NCBI RefSeq assembly: GCF_900241005.1
Contig: NZ_OEST01000009.1
Coordinates: 31,522 to 95,521, forward strand
Direction: 5' to 3'
DNA: 64,000 nt
DNA from: Bacteroides cutis
GTDB lineage: Bacteria; Bacteroidota; Bacteroidia; Bacteroidales; Bacteroidaceae
The notes beneath the pieces are model-generated. The model saw only the letters and a list, made by a program, of their open reading frames with translations. It searched no databases and had not been told where the DNA came from. The position numbers and the translations under genes were made by a program. Below are positions 18,460-27,513 of this stretch, piece after piece. Within the stretch, counting starts at the first letter, position 1; the number at the start of each line of letters is the position of its first letter.

Positions 18460-19808
18460 TACGCAAAGAGTGTTTCGTGGAAAATCTCGCCCACCGTGGG
18501 ATGCGGGAATACGCTCTTCTGGAATTCCTCTACCGTATAACCATGCTGCACGGCAATGCCCGCTATCACAATGAGTTCCGACGCCGGATTGCCCAGCAGA
18601 TGACAACCTATGATATGGTCACCGTCATCCAGTATCAATTTACAAAGACCATTCGCTCCTTCATTCTCGGCAACGAAACGCCCGGAATATACCATCGGCA
18701 GTTTCTGCACATGATAGCTGACACCGGCGGCTTTCAGTTCCTCCTCCGTCTTGCCCACACCGGCAACTTCAGGATTGGTATAGACCACACCCGGGACACA
18801 ATCGTAGTTCATCCGGTCTTCCACATTCAAAATATGGTTAATGGCAACTTCGCTCTCGCGGATAGCCGTATGTGCCAGCATAGAGCGCCCGGTTATATCT
18901 CCACAGGCATATACCCCGGGATGGGAAGTGAGCATATGCTCGTCCACCTTCACGCCGTTATGCAGCAGTTCGATGTTCAGCCTGTCCAGCCCCACTTGTC
19001 CCAGATTGGCCTTTCGCCCTACACTTATCAACGTCTTTTCGGCTTCTATCCGAGAAGTCTTACCCTCCCTTTCAATAGTAACCCCCGTATTGGAGACTGC
19101 GGTCACTTTGGTATTCAGGTAGAAGTCAACACCCCGTTTCAAGTAGTCCGAGCGAAGCATTCCACTGGTTTCCTTATCCATTGCCCCCAGAATTTCGGGC
19201 ATCATCTCGATGACACTGACCTTTACTCCCATACTATTAAAGAAAGAAGCAAACTCCATCCCGATGACCCCTCCGCCGACAATGGCGAGCGACCGAGGAA
19301 GTACTTTACTTTCGAGCGCTTCCTTTGAAGTCCAGTAATCGGTTTCGGCCAGTCCCGGGATGGGCGGAATGACGGTATCGGAGCCGGTACATATCAACAG
19401 ATAAGTCACTTCATACCTCTCCCCTCCTGCCGAGATGCGGAACAGCCCGTTTTCCTCGCCCTCAATCACGGCTTCCTGTTCCACAACGGCAGTACCGTAT
19501 GAGGTGACCGTCATCTTTACACCTCCCGTCAGCATCTTCACGACTTTATCTTTCCGGCCTATAATCTTCTCCATATCAAAGGCAGGAGCATCGGGTAGAG
19601 ATATTCCATATTTGGAAGTCCCCTTCATGCTGTCCCACAACTTGGCAGAATAGAGTAATGTTTTAGTGGGAATACACCCTTCATTCAGGCAAACGCCACC
19701 TATGGTCTTCTTTTCAAACAGAACAGTCTTCAAGCCGCCTGCCGCCGCACGTTCGGCCGCTGTATAACCGGCAGGCCCCCCGCCGATTATGGCTATATCA
19801 TATTTCAT
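18459..19808 (-). CDS. lpdA: Dihydrolipoyl dehydrogenase (E3)
   Basis: The protein has 449 residues. It has an FAD-binding IIGGGPAGYTAAERAA at the N-terminus and the redox disulfide GGVCLNEGCIPTK (Cys40, Cys45). The NAD-binding motif is VGGGVIGMEFASFF, then SVGRKANL and YACGDITGRSMLAH. The C-terminal dimer interface ends with HPTVGEIFHE, giving the active-site His-Glu pair. It reoxidises the dihydrolipoyl group of E2 with NAD. It is the first gene of the leftward operon lpdA-lplA-E2-E1-(fldA). Confidence 0.96.
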   Translation of the reverse strand: MKYDIAIIGGGPAGYTAAERAAAGGLKTVLFEKKTIGGVCLNEGCIPTKTLLYSAKLWDSMKGTSKYGISLPDAPAFDMEKIIGRKDKVVKMLTGGVKMTVTSYGTAVVEQEAVIEGEENGLFRISAGGERYEVTYLLICTGSDTVIPPIPGLAETDYWTSKEALESKVLPRSLAIVGGGVIGMEFASFFNSMGVKVSVIEMMPEILGAMDKETSGMLRSDYLKRGVDFYLNTKVTAVSNTGVTIEREGKTSRIEAEKTLISVGRKANLGQVGLDRLNIELLHNGVKVDEHMLTSHPGVYACGDITGRSMLAHTAIRESEVAINHILNVEDRMNYDCVPGVVYTNPEVAGVGKTEEELKAAGVSYHVQKLPMVYSGRFVAENEGANGLCKLILDDGDHIIGCHLLGNPASELIVIAGIAVQHGYTVEEFQKSVFPHPTVGEIFHETLFA

Positions 19809-20221
19809 AACGTTAAGGTTTTAAGTTAATTATAAACTGAATAACAAACAAAAGACGGTCAGAGTTCTATGTTTATATAAAAATCGTTCAATAAGACTAT
19901 CTGTGGTATTCGATATAAAGAGAAAACTTTCGCTACTTTCATAAAAAACTTCTTCGTTATGGCTTACAAAATCTCTCATCATCCATAAAATTCTATATTC
20001 GCAGACTAAGAATATAAAATCTTAAGTTGCGAATAATAATTCTAAGCTTAAGTTTATATATTCTTAATCAGCGTATAAAAATTATCATAAATAAAATGGA
20101 ACTTTATACTTAACAAAGAGGAATTTAAAAATAAAGAATGAATAACTTTTCTCTTTATATCAATACCACTGTATCATAACACAAAAATTATCCGTACTTT
20201 TGTAGCAAACAAATTATCCTT
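19809..20221. promoter_or_regulatory. Divergent intergenic region with a 20-bp imperfect dyad
   Basis: This 413-bp A+T-rich gap between divergently transcribed lpdA and the LuxR-type gene holds no coding frame. Its main feature is an inverted repeat: 20007-20026 and 20047-20066 match at 18 of 20 positions as reverse complements, separated by 20 bp. An overlapping shorter dyad (TATTCGCA / TGCGAATA) could compete with it. It lies about 155-215 bp before the LuxR start and could be an operator for either side. Confidence 0.5.
20195..20202 (+). promoter_or_regulatory. -7 element for the LuxR-type regulator
   Basis: TACTTTTG matches TAnnTTTG exactly and lies 19 bp before the ATG at 20222, implying a very short leader. 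No TTTG is seen at the -33 position. Confidence 0.5.
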
Positions 20222-20845
20222 ATGACAGCTCCCGAAATAGCAATCGTCGCTCCCAATACATTGACTTGTATAGGTTTGCAGAACCTTCTGGAAGAAATTA
20301 TCCCGATGGCTACTATTCGTGTGTTCCACTCTTTCAGCGAGCTGATGGACGATACACCCGACATGTACGCCCATTATTTTATTTCTTCTCAAATCTATTT
20401 TGAACATACCGTGTTCTTTCTACCCCGCAAGCCAAAAACAATTGTATTGGCAAGAGGTAATAATCAGCCTCAACTGTCGGGAGTGCCCACACTGAATATT
20501 TATCAGGACGAAAAAGGTTTGGTGAAGGATATCCTCCAATTGCATCAGTACGGGCATCATCATGGACATCCGGGCACGCAACCGGATGGTAACCACCCGG
20601 GCATGTCTCCTCATGCCCACACCAATGCAGCCAGTGAGCACGACCTGTCCGCACGCGAAATAGAAGTACTGGTGTTATTGACCAAAGGTTTCATCAACAA
20701 GGAAATAGCCGACAAACTGAACATCAGCCTAACCACCGTTATCTCACACCGTAAGAATATTGTAGAAAAACTGGGCATCAAATCCGTATCGGGCTTGACT
20801 ATTTATGCCGTGATGCACGGATATGTGGAGGCAGACCGGATATAA
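20222..20845 (+). CDS. LuxR-type regulator with His-rich linker
   Basis: The protein has 207 residues. Residues about 1-115 have a receiver-like outline (EIAIVAPNTLTCIGLQNLLEE) but lack the acidic pair and the phospho-acceptor Asp context, so phosphorylation is unlikely. A linker at about 115-150 holds nine histidines in some 35 residues (HQYGHHHGHPG, HPGMSPHAH). The C-terminal domain is a clear LuxR/GerE helix-turn-helix (LSAREIEVLVLLTKGFINKEIADKLNIS, KNIVEKLGIKSVSGL). A metal-responsive role is inferred from the His-rich stretch and from the receptor gene 77 bp downstream. It could also be a heme or redox sensor. Confidence 0.85.
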   Translation: MTAPEIAIVAPNTLTCIGLQNLLEEIIPMATIRVFHSFSELMDDTPDMYAHYFISSQIYFEHTVFFLPRKPKTIVLARGNNQPQLSGVPTLNIYQDEKGLVKDILQLHQYGHHHGHPGTQPDGNHPGMSPHAHTNAASEHDLSAREIEVLVLLTKGFINKEIADKLNISLTTVISHRKNIVEKLGIKSVSGLTIYAVMHGYVEADRI

Positions 20846-20922
20846 ATTGTAATATCCTCATAAATTAGGATTGCATAGACTGAAGATTTCGCTTTCCTTT
20901 GCAAACGAAATAAAACCAGTTT

Positions 20923-23385
20923 ATGAACACATATAAAATCATTACCCTAATTCTGACTGTCCTGTTTGCCGGTAACGTATTGGCGGAAGACCTGGATACG
21001 CTGAAAGTAGTAGACGTGGAAGAAGTTCTCGTCATTGCAGCACCCAAAGAAAACAGGAAATTACGTGAACAGCCTACTGCCGTGACTCTACTGTCGCAAA
21101 AAGACATGCGAGCCACGCAGGTCGGTTCCATCAAGAACCTGACGGGACTTGTGCCGAATATGTTTATCCCCGATTATGGTTCACGGCTGACTTCGGCGGT
21201 TTACATCCGTGGTATCGGTTCACGTATCAACACGCCTTCGATCGGACTGTATGTAGACAATATCCCCTACATTGACAAGTCTGCTTTCGATTTCAATTAT
21301 TCCGATATCGAACGTATCGATGTATTGCGTGGCCCGCAAGGTACACTGTACGGACGCAACGCAATGGGAGGGCTGATAAAAATTCATACTAAATCGCCAT
21401 TCAGTTATCAAGGTACGGACTTACGTATGGGAGCAGCCACGCATAATGCTTACAATGCATCGGTGACACACTATCATCGTACCTCTGAACGGTTCGCTTT
21501 CTCCACAGGAGGTTTTTATGACTATACGGGAGGTTTTTTCCGTAATGCCTTTCTGAACAATAAGAAGGTAGACAAAGGACAATCTGCCGGCGGACGCTTC
21601 CGTGGTATCTACCTGCCGGCGGAAAACTGGAAAGCGGATCTTAATATCAGTTACGAATATAGCGACCAAGGGGGATATCCTTATATCTACACAGGTAGCG
21701 TAAATCCTGCCGTTCAAAAGGAGGAGTTGAAACCCTATATCGGTACCATCTCCAACAATCAGGAAAGCAGTTATTACCGGAACTTGATGAATGCGGGGTT
21801 AAACCTGGAATATCAGGCATGCAACTTTACGCTGAGTGCCGTAACGGGTTATCAGTTTCTGAAAGACCGCATGTTCATTGACCAGGACTTCACGGCAGAA
21901 GATATTTATACGCTGGAACAGAAACAGCGTATCCACACACTGAGTGAAGAAATTGTCATGAAAAGTAAAGGTAACCGTCGCTGGCAATGGGCAACGGGTG
22001 TTTTCGGTTTCTATCAATGGCTGAACACAAGTGCTCCCGTAACCTTCAGAGAAGGTGGAATGAACATGCTGGACCGTATGCTGGGCAGCGTGATACCTTC
22101 TAAGATAGAAGTTCCCATGGGACCGGGAATGAACATGAACATTTTGCCGTCTTTACAGATTAATGGGGACAATCTGCCTATCAACGGCGATTTCGATACG
22201 CCGTTGATGAACGGTGCATTATTCCATCAGTCTACTTTCAGGGATTTGTTCAGATTGAAAGGCTTGTCGTTCACAGCCGGGTTGCGTCTGGATTATGAGA
22301 AGATGAGGATGGATTATAATTCGGGAACGGCAATGGGATATACGGTAGGTATTAAAGGTGAAATGGTGCAAAACGGTCAGGTTATCAGAGAGATACCAAT
22401 GATGCCCGAAACCGCCCTGACCGTACAGTCACGTTATCAGGGTTCTATCGAAAAAGATTACCTGCAATTGTTGCCGAAATTCGCCTTGCAATATGATTTC
22501 AAAAATAATTTGGGAAATGTGTATGCTACGGTCAGTAAGGGCTACCGCTCAGGAGGATATAATATCCAGATGTTCTCTGACTTGTTACAATCGAGTTTGA
22601 AGAATGACATGATGAAACAGTCTAAAGATGAAATCATGCCTCATGTACCGGACCGGTTCAAAGAACTGGTTGACGGATATTTTCCCGATGCAGGAGAAAA
22701 TCCGGATGCACGCTCGGCAACGGAATACAAACCTGAGCAAACCTGGAACTACGAAATAGGAACTCACCTGAACCTTTTTAATAACCGTTTGCGTACTGAT
22801 GCCGCTCTCTTCTGGTTGGAGACACGCGACCAGCAAATTTCGCGCTTTGCCGGAGAAAGCGGATTGGGGCGTGAAACGGTAAATGCAGGAAAGAGCCGTA
22901 GCCTGGGAGCCGAGATTTCTCTTGCCATTGCCGTAACCACAGATTTCACGGTAAACGCCAACTACGGATATACGTATGCCACCTTCAAAGACTATGTAAC
23001 CAATGCCCGTGTAAACGGAAAACTTCAGGAAATCAGCTACAATGATAATTATGTACCTTTTGTTCCCAAACACACATTGACTGTGGGAGGACAGTATATC
23101 TTCCGTATCAATCCGGGACATTGGTTAGACCGTATCCAGCTGAATGCCAACTATACAGGTGCAGGGCGCATCTACTGGACAGAAGGAAATACCGTCAGCC
23201 AGTCTTTCTATGGAACATTGAACGGAAGAGTATCTTTTGAAAAAGGCAATGGCGCCATCGCTCTTTGGGTGAAAAATATGCTGGATAAAGATTACGCCGC
23301 TTTCTATTTTGAAAGTATGAGTAATGGGTTCTTGCAGAAAGGACGTCCGGTACAGGCAGGAATAGAGTTGAGGTGTAAATTCTGA
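20923..23385 (+). CDS. TonB-dependent receptor (non-SusC type)
   Basis: The protein has 820 residues with a signal peptide ending near NVLAEDL. No carboxypeptidase-like N-terminal extension is present. A plug domain follows (REQPTAVTLLSQKDMRATQ, YIRGIGSRINTPSIGLYVDNIPY, LRGPQGTLYGRNAMGG), then a beta-barrel ending in an aromatic-terminated strand (GIELRCKF). This layout is that of siderophore, heme or metal receptors rather than SusC glycan importers. A Met-rich loop (about 385-410: MGPGMNMN) is notable. It follows the LuxR-type gene by 77 bp and is probably its target. The substrate is unknown; iron, another metal or a metallophore is a reasonable guess. Confidence 0.93.
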   Translation: MNTYKIITLILTVLFAGNVLAEDLDTLKVVDVEEVLVIAAPKENRKLREQPTAVTLLSQKDMRATQVGSIKNLTGLVPNMFIPDYGSRLTSAVYIRGIGSRINTPSIGLYVDNIPYIDKSAFDFNYSDIERIDVLRGPQGTLYGRNAMGGLIKIHTKSPFSYQGTDLRMGAATHNAYNASVTHYHRTSERFAFSTGGFYDYTGGFFRNAFLNNKKVDKGQSAGGRFRGIYLPAENWKADLNISYEYSDQGGYPYIYTGSVNPAVQKEELKPYIGTISNNQESSYYRNLMNAGLNLEYQACNFTLSAVTGYQFLKDRMFIDQDFTAEDIYTLEQKQRIHTLSEEIVMKSKGNRRWQWATGVFGFYQWLNTSAPVTFREGGMNMLDRMLGSVIPSKIEVPMGPGMNMNILPSLQINGDNLPINGDFDTPLMNGALFHQSTFRDLFRLKGLSFTAGLRLDYEKMRMDYNSGTAMGYTVGIKGEMVQNGQVIREIPMMPETALTVQSRYQGSIEKDYLQLLPKFALQYDFKNNLGNVYATVSKGYRSGGYNIQMFSDLLQSSLKNDMMKQSKDEIMPHVPDRFKELVDGYFPDAGENPDARSATEYKPEQTWNYEIGTHLNLFNNRLRTDAALFWLETRDQQISRFAGESGLGRETVNAGKSRSLGAEISLAIAVTTDFTVNANYGYTYATFKDYVTNARVNGKLQEISYNDNYVPFVPKHTLTVGGQYIFRINPGHWLDRIQLNANYTGAGRIYWTEGNTVSQSFYGTLNGRVSFEKGNGAIALWVKNMLDKDYAAFYFESMSNGFLQKGRPVQAGIELRCKF

Positions 23386-23389
23386 AAGA

Positions 23390-24376
23390 TTATTTATTGA
23401 TAGCCCCGCAATGCGGACACACTCCTTTCGCTTTCAATTTCTGCCCACAGTTGCCACAACGATAGCGGGAGGTGGATAATGAAATCCGAAATCTTCTGTA
23501 AAATACGTATATAAAAACAGCCAAGAACAAGTAACCGATGTATATGTGGGTGGTCAAAATAAAGAAGAAGTAACAGAAGATACAGCAAGAGGCGAGACCT
23601 AAAAGATAGAATACTGCCGCTGCGGGAGTGAGCTGGCGAAAAAGGTCATCGAGCACCGCTAATAATACCACAATGAAAAGCCATAGGCTTAATAAGAAAG
23701 CTGACAAGATGAATGGGACTTTGAAAGGTGACAAAGTGGGATTGAAATAAAAGTGCTGCCACGTATCGGGTACAAAGACTTGGATAGATTCATAAATCGT
23801 GGCGCTAAATGCCATAAGCAGGCATAGCAACAAGGGGTATACGCTATCGATATCATTGAAATAGACCATTCTCAATTGTTTGCGACGGAATGCACGGAAT
23901 AACCAAACCGCCACGAACAATGCAAAGACAACAATGAAGTAGGAAGCGTGGGTATCACTGAACAGATAGATGGATTGCGATATGCTATCTGTAGGCACAA
24001 AAGAGTGGATCATATCTGTTTCACGGATCCAACCTTGTATGTCTTGTGTATGGGCAAGTTTTACCCAAACACTATCTACACTGTCCTGAGGATGAATGGC
24101 AAATTCGGCCACTACTACACGATCGCCTTTATAGAGCATGTTATAGCAGTCTTTCACCGGCAAACAAGCCAGACTTACGGAGTCGTTCCGAACTTCAAGG
24201 TTGGTATTCCAGGTGTAGTGGCGTTCATACAGATAAGTCAGAGAATCGCGGGTCTTGGCACTCAGAGTTTCATCCTCAAGATTAGGGCGAGGATAATGGC
24301 AGGAAGAAAACATAAATAAGAATCCTATCATCCAGAAGAAAGGAAACAAAAGAGTATGTAGCCGTAAAAATTTCAT
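23390..24376 (-). CDS. Lipoprotein with SH3-like domain, four to six membrane segments and C-terminal zinc ribbon
   Basis: The protein has 328 residues. The lipobox FSSC (Cys26) is followed by a soluble part (about 30-125) that resembles a bacterial SH3-like fold (YKGDRVVVAEFAI, SVWVKLAHTQDIQGWIRETD). Several hydrophobic segments then run from about 135 to 290. A C-terminal zinc ribbon closes the protein (CGNCGQKLKAKGVCPHCGA). Lipidation together with later membrane spans and a ribbon is an odd combination; the Cys may simply sit in a first membrane segment. No function is known. The stop lies 4 bp from that of the convergent receptor gene. Confidence 0.72.
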   Translation of the reverse strand: MKFLRLHTLLFPFFWMIGFLFMFSSCHYPRPNLEDETLSAKTRDSLTYLYERHYTWNTNLEVRNDSVSLACLPVKDCYNMLYKGDRVVVAEFAIHPQDSVDSVWVKLAHTQDIQGWIRETDMIHSFVPTDSISQSIYLFSDTHASYFIVVFALFVAVWLFRAFRRKQLRMVYFNDIDSVYPLLLCLLMAFSATIYESIQVFVPDTWQHFYFNPTLSPFKVPFILSAFLLSLWLFIVVLLAVLDDLFRQLTPAAAVFYLLGLASCCIFCYFFFILTTHIYIGYLFLAVFIYVFYRRFRISLSTSRYRCGNCGQKLKAKGVCPHCGAINK

Positions 24377-24404
24377 CCTTATTTATTTTTCTTTTTTATT
24401 ACCA

Positions 24405-26258
24405 TTATTCTGTCACCACTTTCATCTGGCAGTGCTTACAATCAAAATCCAAACGGAAACGCTTACCATCGGCCGCTACAAGATAATAGGGTTCACGATA
24501 GGGAGATCGTAGCTTTTGATGTGTAGGACACCAACCCATGCTATAGCGTAGACAATGTTTGCAAAACATAAGTACCGCATTCTGAACCGGTTGCTTTTCG
24601 TAGGCAGGTTCTACAGACAATACACCATGCGACAAATAAAAGCTCTTGGCAGCCGTGTTCATTACATTACCCAAATAAGTCAACGAAGTCATAGGAAATG
24701 CATGTCGGGTAGGTTTCCAAACGGTCAATTCCCTACGATAGGTAATGCGACGGACAGCTATCAGCTTCTCTATGACTCGACGACGCCAATCAGCTATTAC
24801 GGATGCCGGAATAAACCAGTTCTGTGACAATTTGAGTACAAGACCGGAAGCTTCATCTGAAACGTTGTTTACGACTTCGAACGGAGTATTTCCCAATTTG
24901 CTCAATTGGGTACGTAGATTTTCTGCTTGCGGAGTACGTGCCAATTCCTTTGAATAAGGGAATGACAGCGTTACACGGTTATCATCCTCGTCTGTAGCAG
25001 TTAAAGCAAAGCCCCAAGAGGTGTCTGATAGTTCCCAGTTGACTGCAAGTTTTCGTTCGGAAGACTTACGGACAAGAATACGTTCGAAATCCTGATCGAA
25101 ATTACGATAAAGACGGGTACGAGGTTTGATATGCGGCACTTCTCCTGCCGGATAAAGCTTATTACCATCTACCCGATTAATACGAAATCCTTGCAGACCA
25201 TTTTGTTCATCCAAAAAACATACTCCATCACCATTATGGAAAGGTTTCACACCGGCAACAGTAAGATAATTACCACGTTGTTCCTTCAACGTTCCCATTT
25301 CTTCGCCCAAGGACTTAGGGGTATCAAAGGAAGCAATATCCTGCCGACGACCTTGCAGAAAATAGTTCGTGAAGCCACGGCTGAAGCTTTTATCCAACTG
25401 AGGTTTAAAATCAAAATGGCAAGCTCCGGAAGAAGCACGAACATATTCTTTACGACGAGCAAAGATGGCATCCAACTTTTGGCGGTAGGCGGCAGTAACA
25501 TTCTTCACATATGAAACATCCTTCAGACGCCCCTCTATCTTCAGAGAAGTGGCTCCAGCATCAAGCAAGTCTTCCAACACTTCACTTTGATTGAGGTCTT
25601 TCAAAGAAAGCAGGTGTTTGTCACGTACAATCGTTTTTCCATCAGCATCTATCAGATTGAAGGGTAAACGGCAGAATTGTGCACATTCCCCCCGGTTGGC
25701 ACTACGGCCAAAGCATGCCTGGCTTACATAACATTGTCCGCTATAACTGACACAAAGCGCACCATGTACAAAGACTTCAAGTTGAGTCTCAGGACAAGCT
25801 TCATGGATCGTGCGAATTTCCTGCAACGAAAGTTCACGGGCCAATACTATTTGCCGGAAACCGGCGTCTGATAGGAAACGCACTTTTTCCGGTGTACGGT
25901 TATCCATTTGAGTACTGGCATGCAAAGGAATAGGTGGCAGGTTCAGACGTGTTATTCCCATATCCTGTACTATCAGCGCATCTACACCGACACGATATAA
26001 TTCATTGATCATCCGTTCGGTCTCGACCAACTCCTCTTCTTTCAAAATGGTATTGACAGTTACATAGATACGTACATTATACAGATGGGCATATTTTACT
26101 AAAGCGGCAATATCTTCCAAAGAATTGATAGCGGCGGCACGCGCACCAAAACGAGGCGCGCCTATGTATACCGCATCTGCACCGTGGTTTACTGCTTCAA
26201 TACCACATTCCAAATTCTTGGCAGGAGCCAAAAGTTCTATTTTACGTTGCCTGCTCAT
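24405..26258 (-). CDS. rlhA: U32-family protein, RlhA (YdcP)-like rRNA hydroxylation factor
   Basis: The protein has 617 residues. The N-terminal U32 domain shows IELLAPAKNLECGIEAVNHGADAVYIG and the family signature (EVFVHGALCVSYSGQCYVS, CFGRSANRGECAQFCR) with its conserved cysteines. The long C-terminal part includes a DUF3656-like segment and ends with more Cys pairs (FCKHCLRYSMGWCP, DCKHCQMK), suggesting an Fe-S or metal site. Length and architecture match E. coli RlhA, needed for 5-hydroxycytidine at 23S rRNA position 2501, rather than the shorter TrhP of tRNA hydroxylation. The name collagenase-like peptidase is historical. The start overlaps the metA stop (ATGA). Confidence 0.82.
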   Translation of the reverse strand: MSRQRKIELLAPAKNLECGIEAVNHGADAVYIGAPRFGARAAAINSLEDIAALVKYAHLYNVRIYVTVNTILKEEELVETERMINELYRVGVDALIVQDMGITRLNLPPIPLHASTQMDNRTPEKVRFLSDAGFRQIVLARELSLQEIRTIHEACPETQLEVFVHGALCVSYSGQCYVSQACFGRSANRGECAQFCRLPFNLIDADGKTIVRDKHLLSLKDLNQSEVLEDLLDAGATSLKIEGRLKDVSYVKNVTAAYRQKLDAIFARRKEYVRASSGACHFDFKPQLDKSFSRGFTNYFLQGRRQDIASFDTPKSLGEEMGTLKEQRGNYLTVAGVKPFHNGDGVCFLDEQNGLQGFRINRVDGNKLYPAGEVPHIKPRTRLYRNFDQDFERILVRKSSERKLAVNWELSDTSWGFALTATDEDDNRVTLSFPYSKELARTPQAENLRTQLSKLGNTPFEVVNNVSDEASGLVLKLSQNWFIPASVIADWRRRVIEKLIAVRRITYRRELTVWKPTRHAFPMTSLTYLGNVMNTAAKSFYLSHGVLSVEPAYEKQPVQNAVLMFCKHCLRYSMGWCPTHQKLRSPYREPYYLVAADGKRFRLDFDCKHCQMKVVTE

Positions 26259-27172
26259 TCTATATCTTCAATATTATACGGAGTTTCCTGATACACGAAA
26301 TAATTCAGCCAATTGGAGAATAATAAATTGGCATGTGCACGCCAGCGTACTAATACACCTTTATCCGGATCATCATCCACATAATAGTTACGAGGCATTT
26401 CAATGGGAAGTCCTTTACCCAAATCACGGCGATATTCCGTATCTAAAGTCAATGGAGAATATTCGGAATGTCCGGTTACAAAGAATTCACGTCCGCCACG
26501 GGCCACAACCAAATGCACGCCTGACTCTTTCGATTCGGAAAGTAGTGTCAGTTCAGGTACTTTCAAGATATCTTCTTTTCTTACTTCCGTATGGCGACTA
26601 TGAGGTACAAAGAATATATCATCGAAACCTCGGAATATGGGATGCAGGGGAAGTAAAGTACGATGTTCGAAAATACCGAACATTTTCTGATCTAACGCAT
26701 ACTTGGGCACACCGTAATGATGATACAGTCCGGCTTGAGCAGCCCAACAAATATAAAGAGTCGAAGTGACGTGTGTACGTGCCCAATCAAAGATATCTGT
26801 TATTTCATCCCAATAGGTGACTTCTTCGAAATCCATTTGTTCTACAGGAGCACCGGTAATAATCATACCATCGTACTTCTCACCACGCATTTTATCAAAG
26901 TCGGTATAAAACGCTTTCATGTGTTCTATCGGAGTATTCTTAGATGTATGACTCTTGATTTTCATGAACGAAATTTCTACCTGCAACGGAGTATTGGATA
27001 GTAAACGCACAAGATCCGTTTCCGTTGTAATCTTTAACGGCATCAAGTTCAATATCACAATCCGTAGCGGACGAATATCCTGTTGAGTTGCGCGAGAGTT
27101 GTCGATGACGAAAATATTTTCCTCTTTCAGTAGTTCTATCGCAGGAAGTTTATCGGGTAAATTTAAAGGCAT
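26255..27172 (-). CDS. metA: Homoserine O-acyltransferase (MetA), predicted acetyl-specific
   Basis: The protein has 305 residues, the usual MetA length. The nucleophile Cys142 stands in YICWAAQAG, and the catalytic His/Glu are in FVTGHSEYSP. It activates homoserine in the first committed step of methionine synthesis. In this family residue 111 sets the acyl donor: Gly in E. coli (succinyl-CoA), Glu in acetyl-using members. Here it is Glu111 (TGAPVEQMDF), so acetyl-CoA is predicted even though automatic naming usually says succinyltransferase. It is the first gene of a pair with the U32 gene, with a 4-nt stop/start overlap. Confidence 0.95.
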   Translation of the reverse strand: MPLNLPDKLPAIELLKEENIFVIDNSRATQQDIRPLRIVILNLMPLKITTETDLVRLLSNTPLQVEISFMKIKSHTSKNTPIEHMKAFYTDFDKMRGEKYDGMIITGAPVEQMDFEEVTYWDEITDIFDWARTHVTSTLYICWAAQAGLYHHYGVPKYALDQKMFGIFEHRTLLPLHPIFRGFDDIFFVPHSRHTEVRKEDILKVPELTLLSESKESGVHLVVARGGREFFVTGHSEYSPLTLDTEYRRDLGKGLPIEMPRNYYVDDDPDKGVLVRWRAHANLLFSNWLNYFVYQETPYNIEDIE

Positions 27173-27513
27173 GACTTTGTTCTATGATTTAACTGATTAC
27201 TATATACGATTTTAGCGTGTAAAGTTAGATAAAAAATCAGTGTGCTATGAATTATTTATAGAAGTTTTTATTGAATTATAGTCCTAAACAATATAAATTA
27301 TAATACATTTGTCTTCACAAACGATAAATATGTGCCAAAAAAGAAGAACGAAAAGCACCACGGCATTAAGTGTACTGCCGAATGAGAAGCATTCAAAAGT
27401 GTAAATACTTTTCTATACCAACTATGGTTCTGTTCAGTCTAATATTTTGATACACAATTTTATGAGAATGAACCATAGGCAGAAATACATCTGTCTCATA
27501 AATAACACATGAA
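27173..27513. promoter_or_regulatory. Divergent gap between metA and the fimbrillin-like gene
   Basis: This is 341 bp, A+T-rich, with no gene. A TACATTTG -7 box lies at 27304-27311 for rightward transcription, about 200 bp before the lipoprotein start, implying a long leader. Within that leader is a perfect 9-bp inverted repeat (CTATGGTTC at 27422-27430, GAACCATAG at 27470-27478). Nothing resembling a known methionine riboswitch was recognised on the metA side. Confidence 0.35.
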
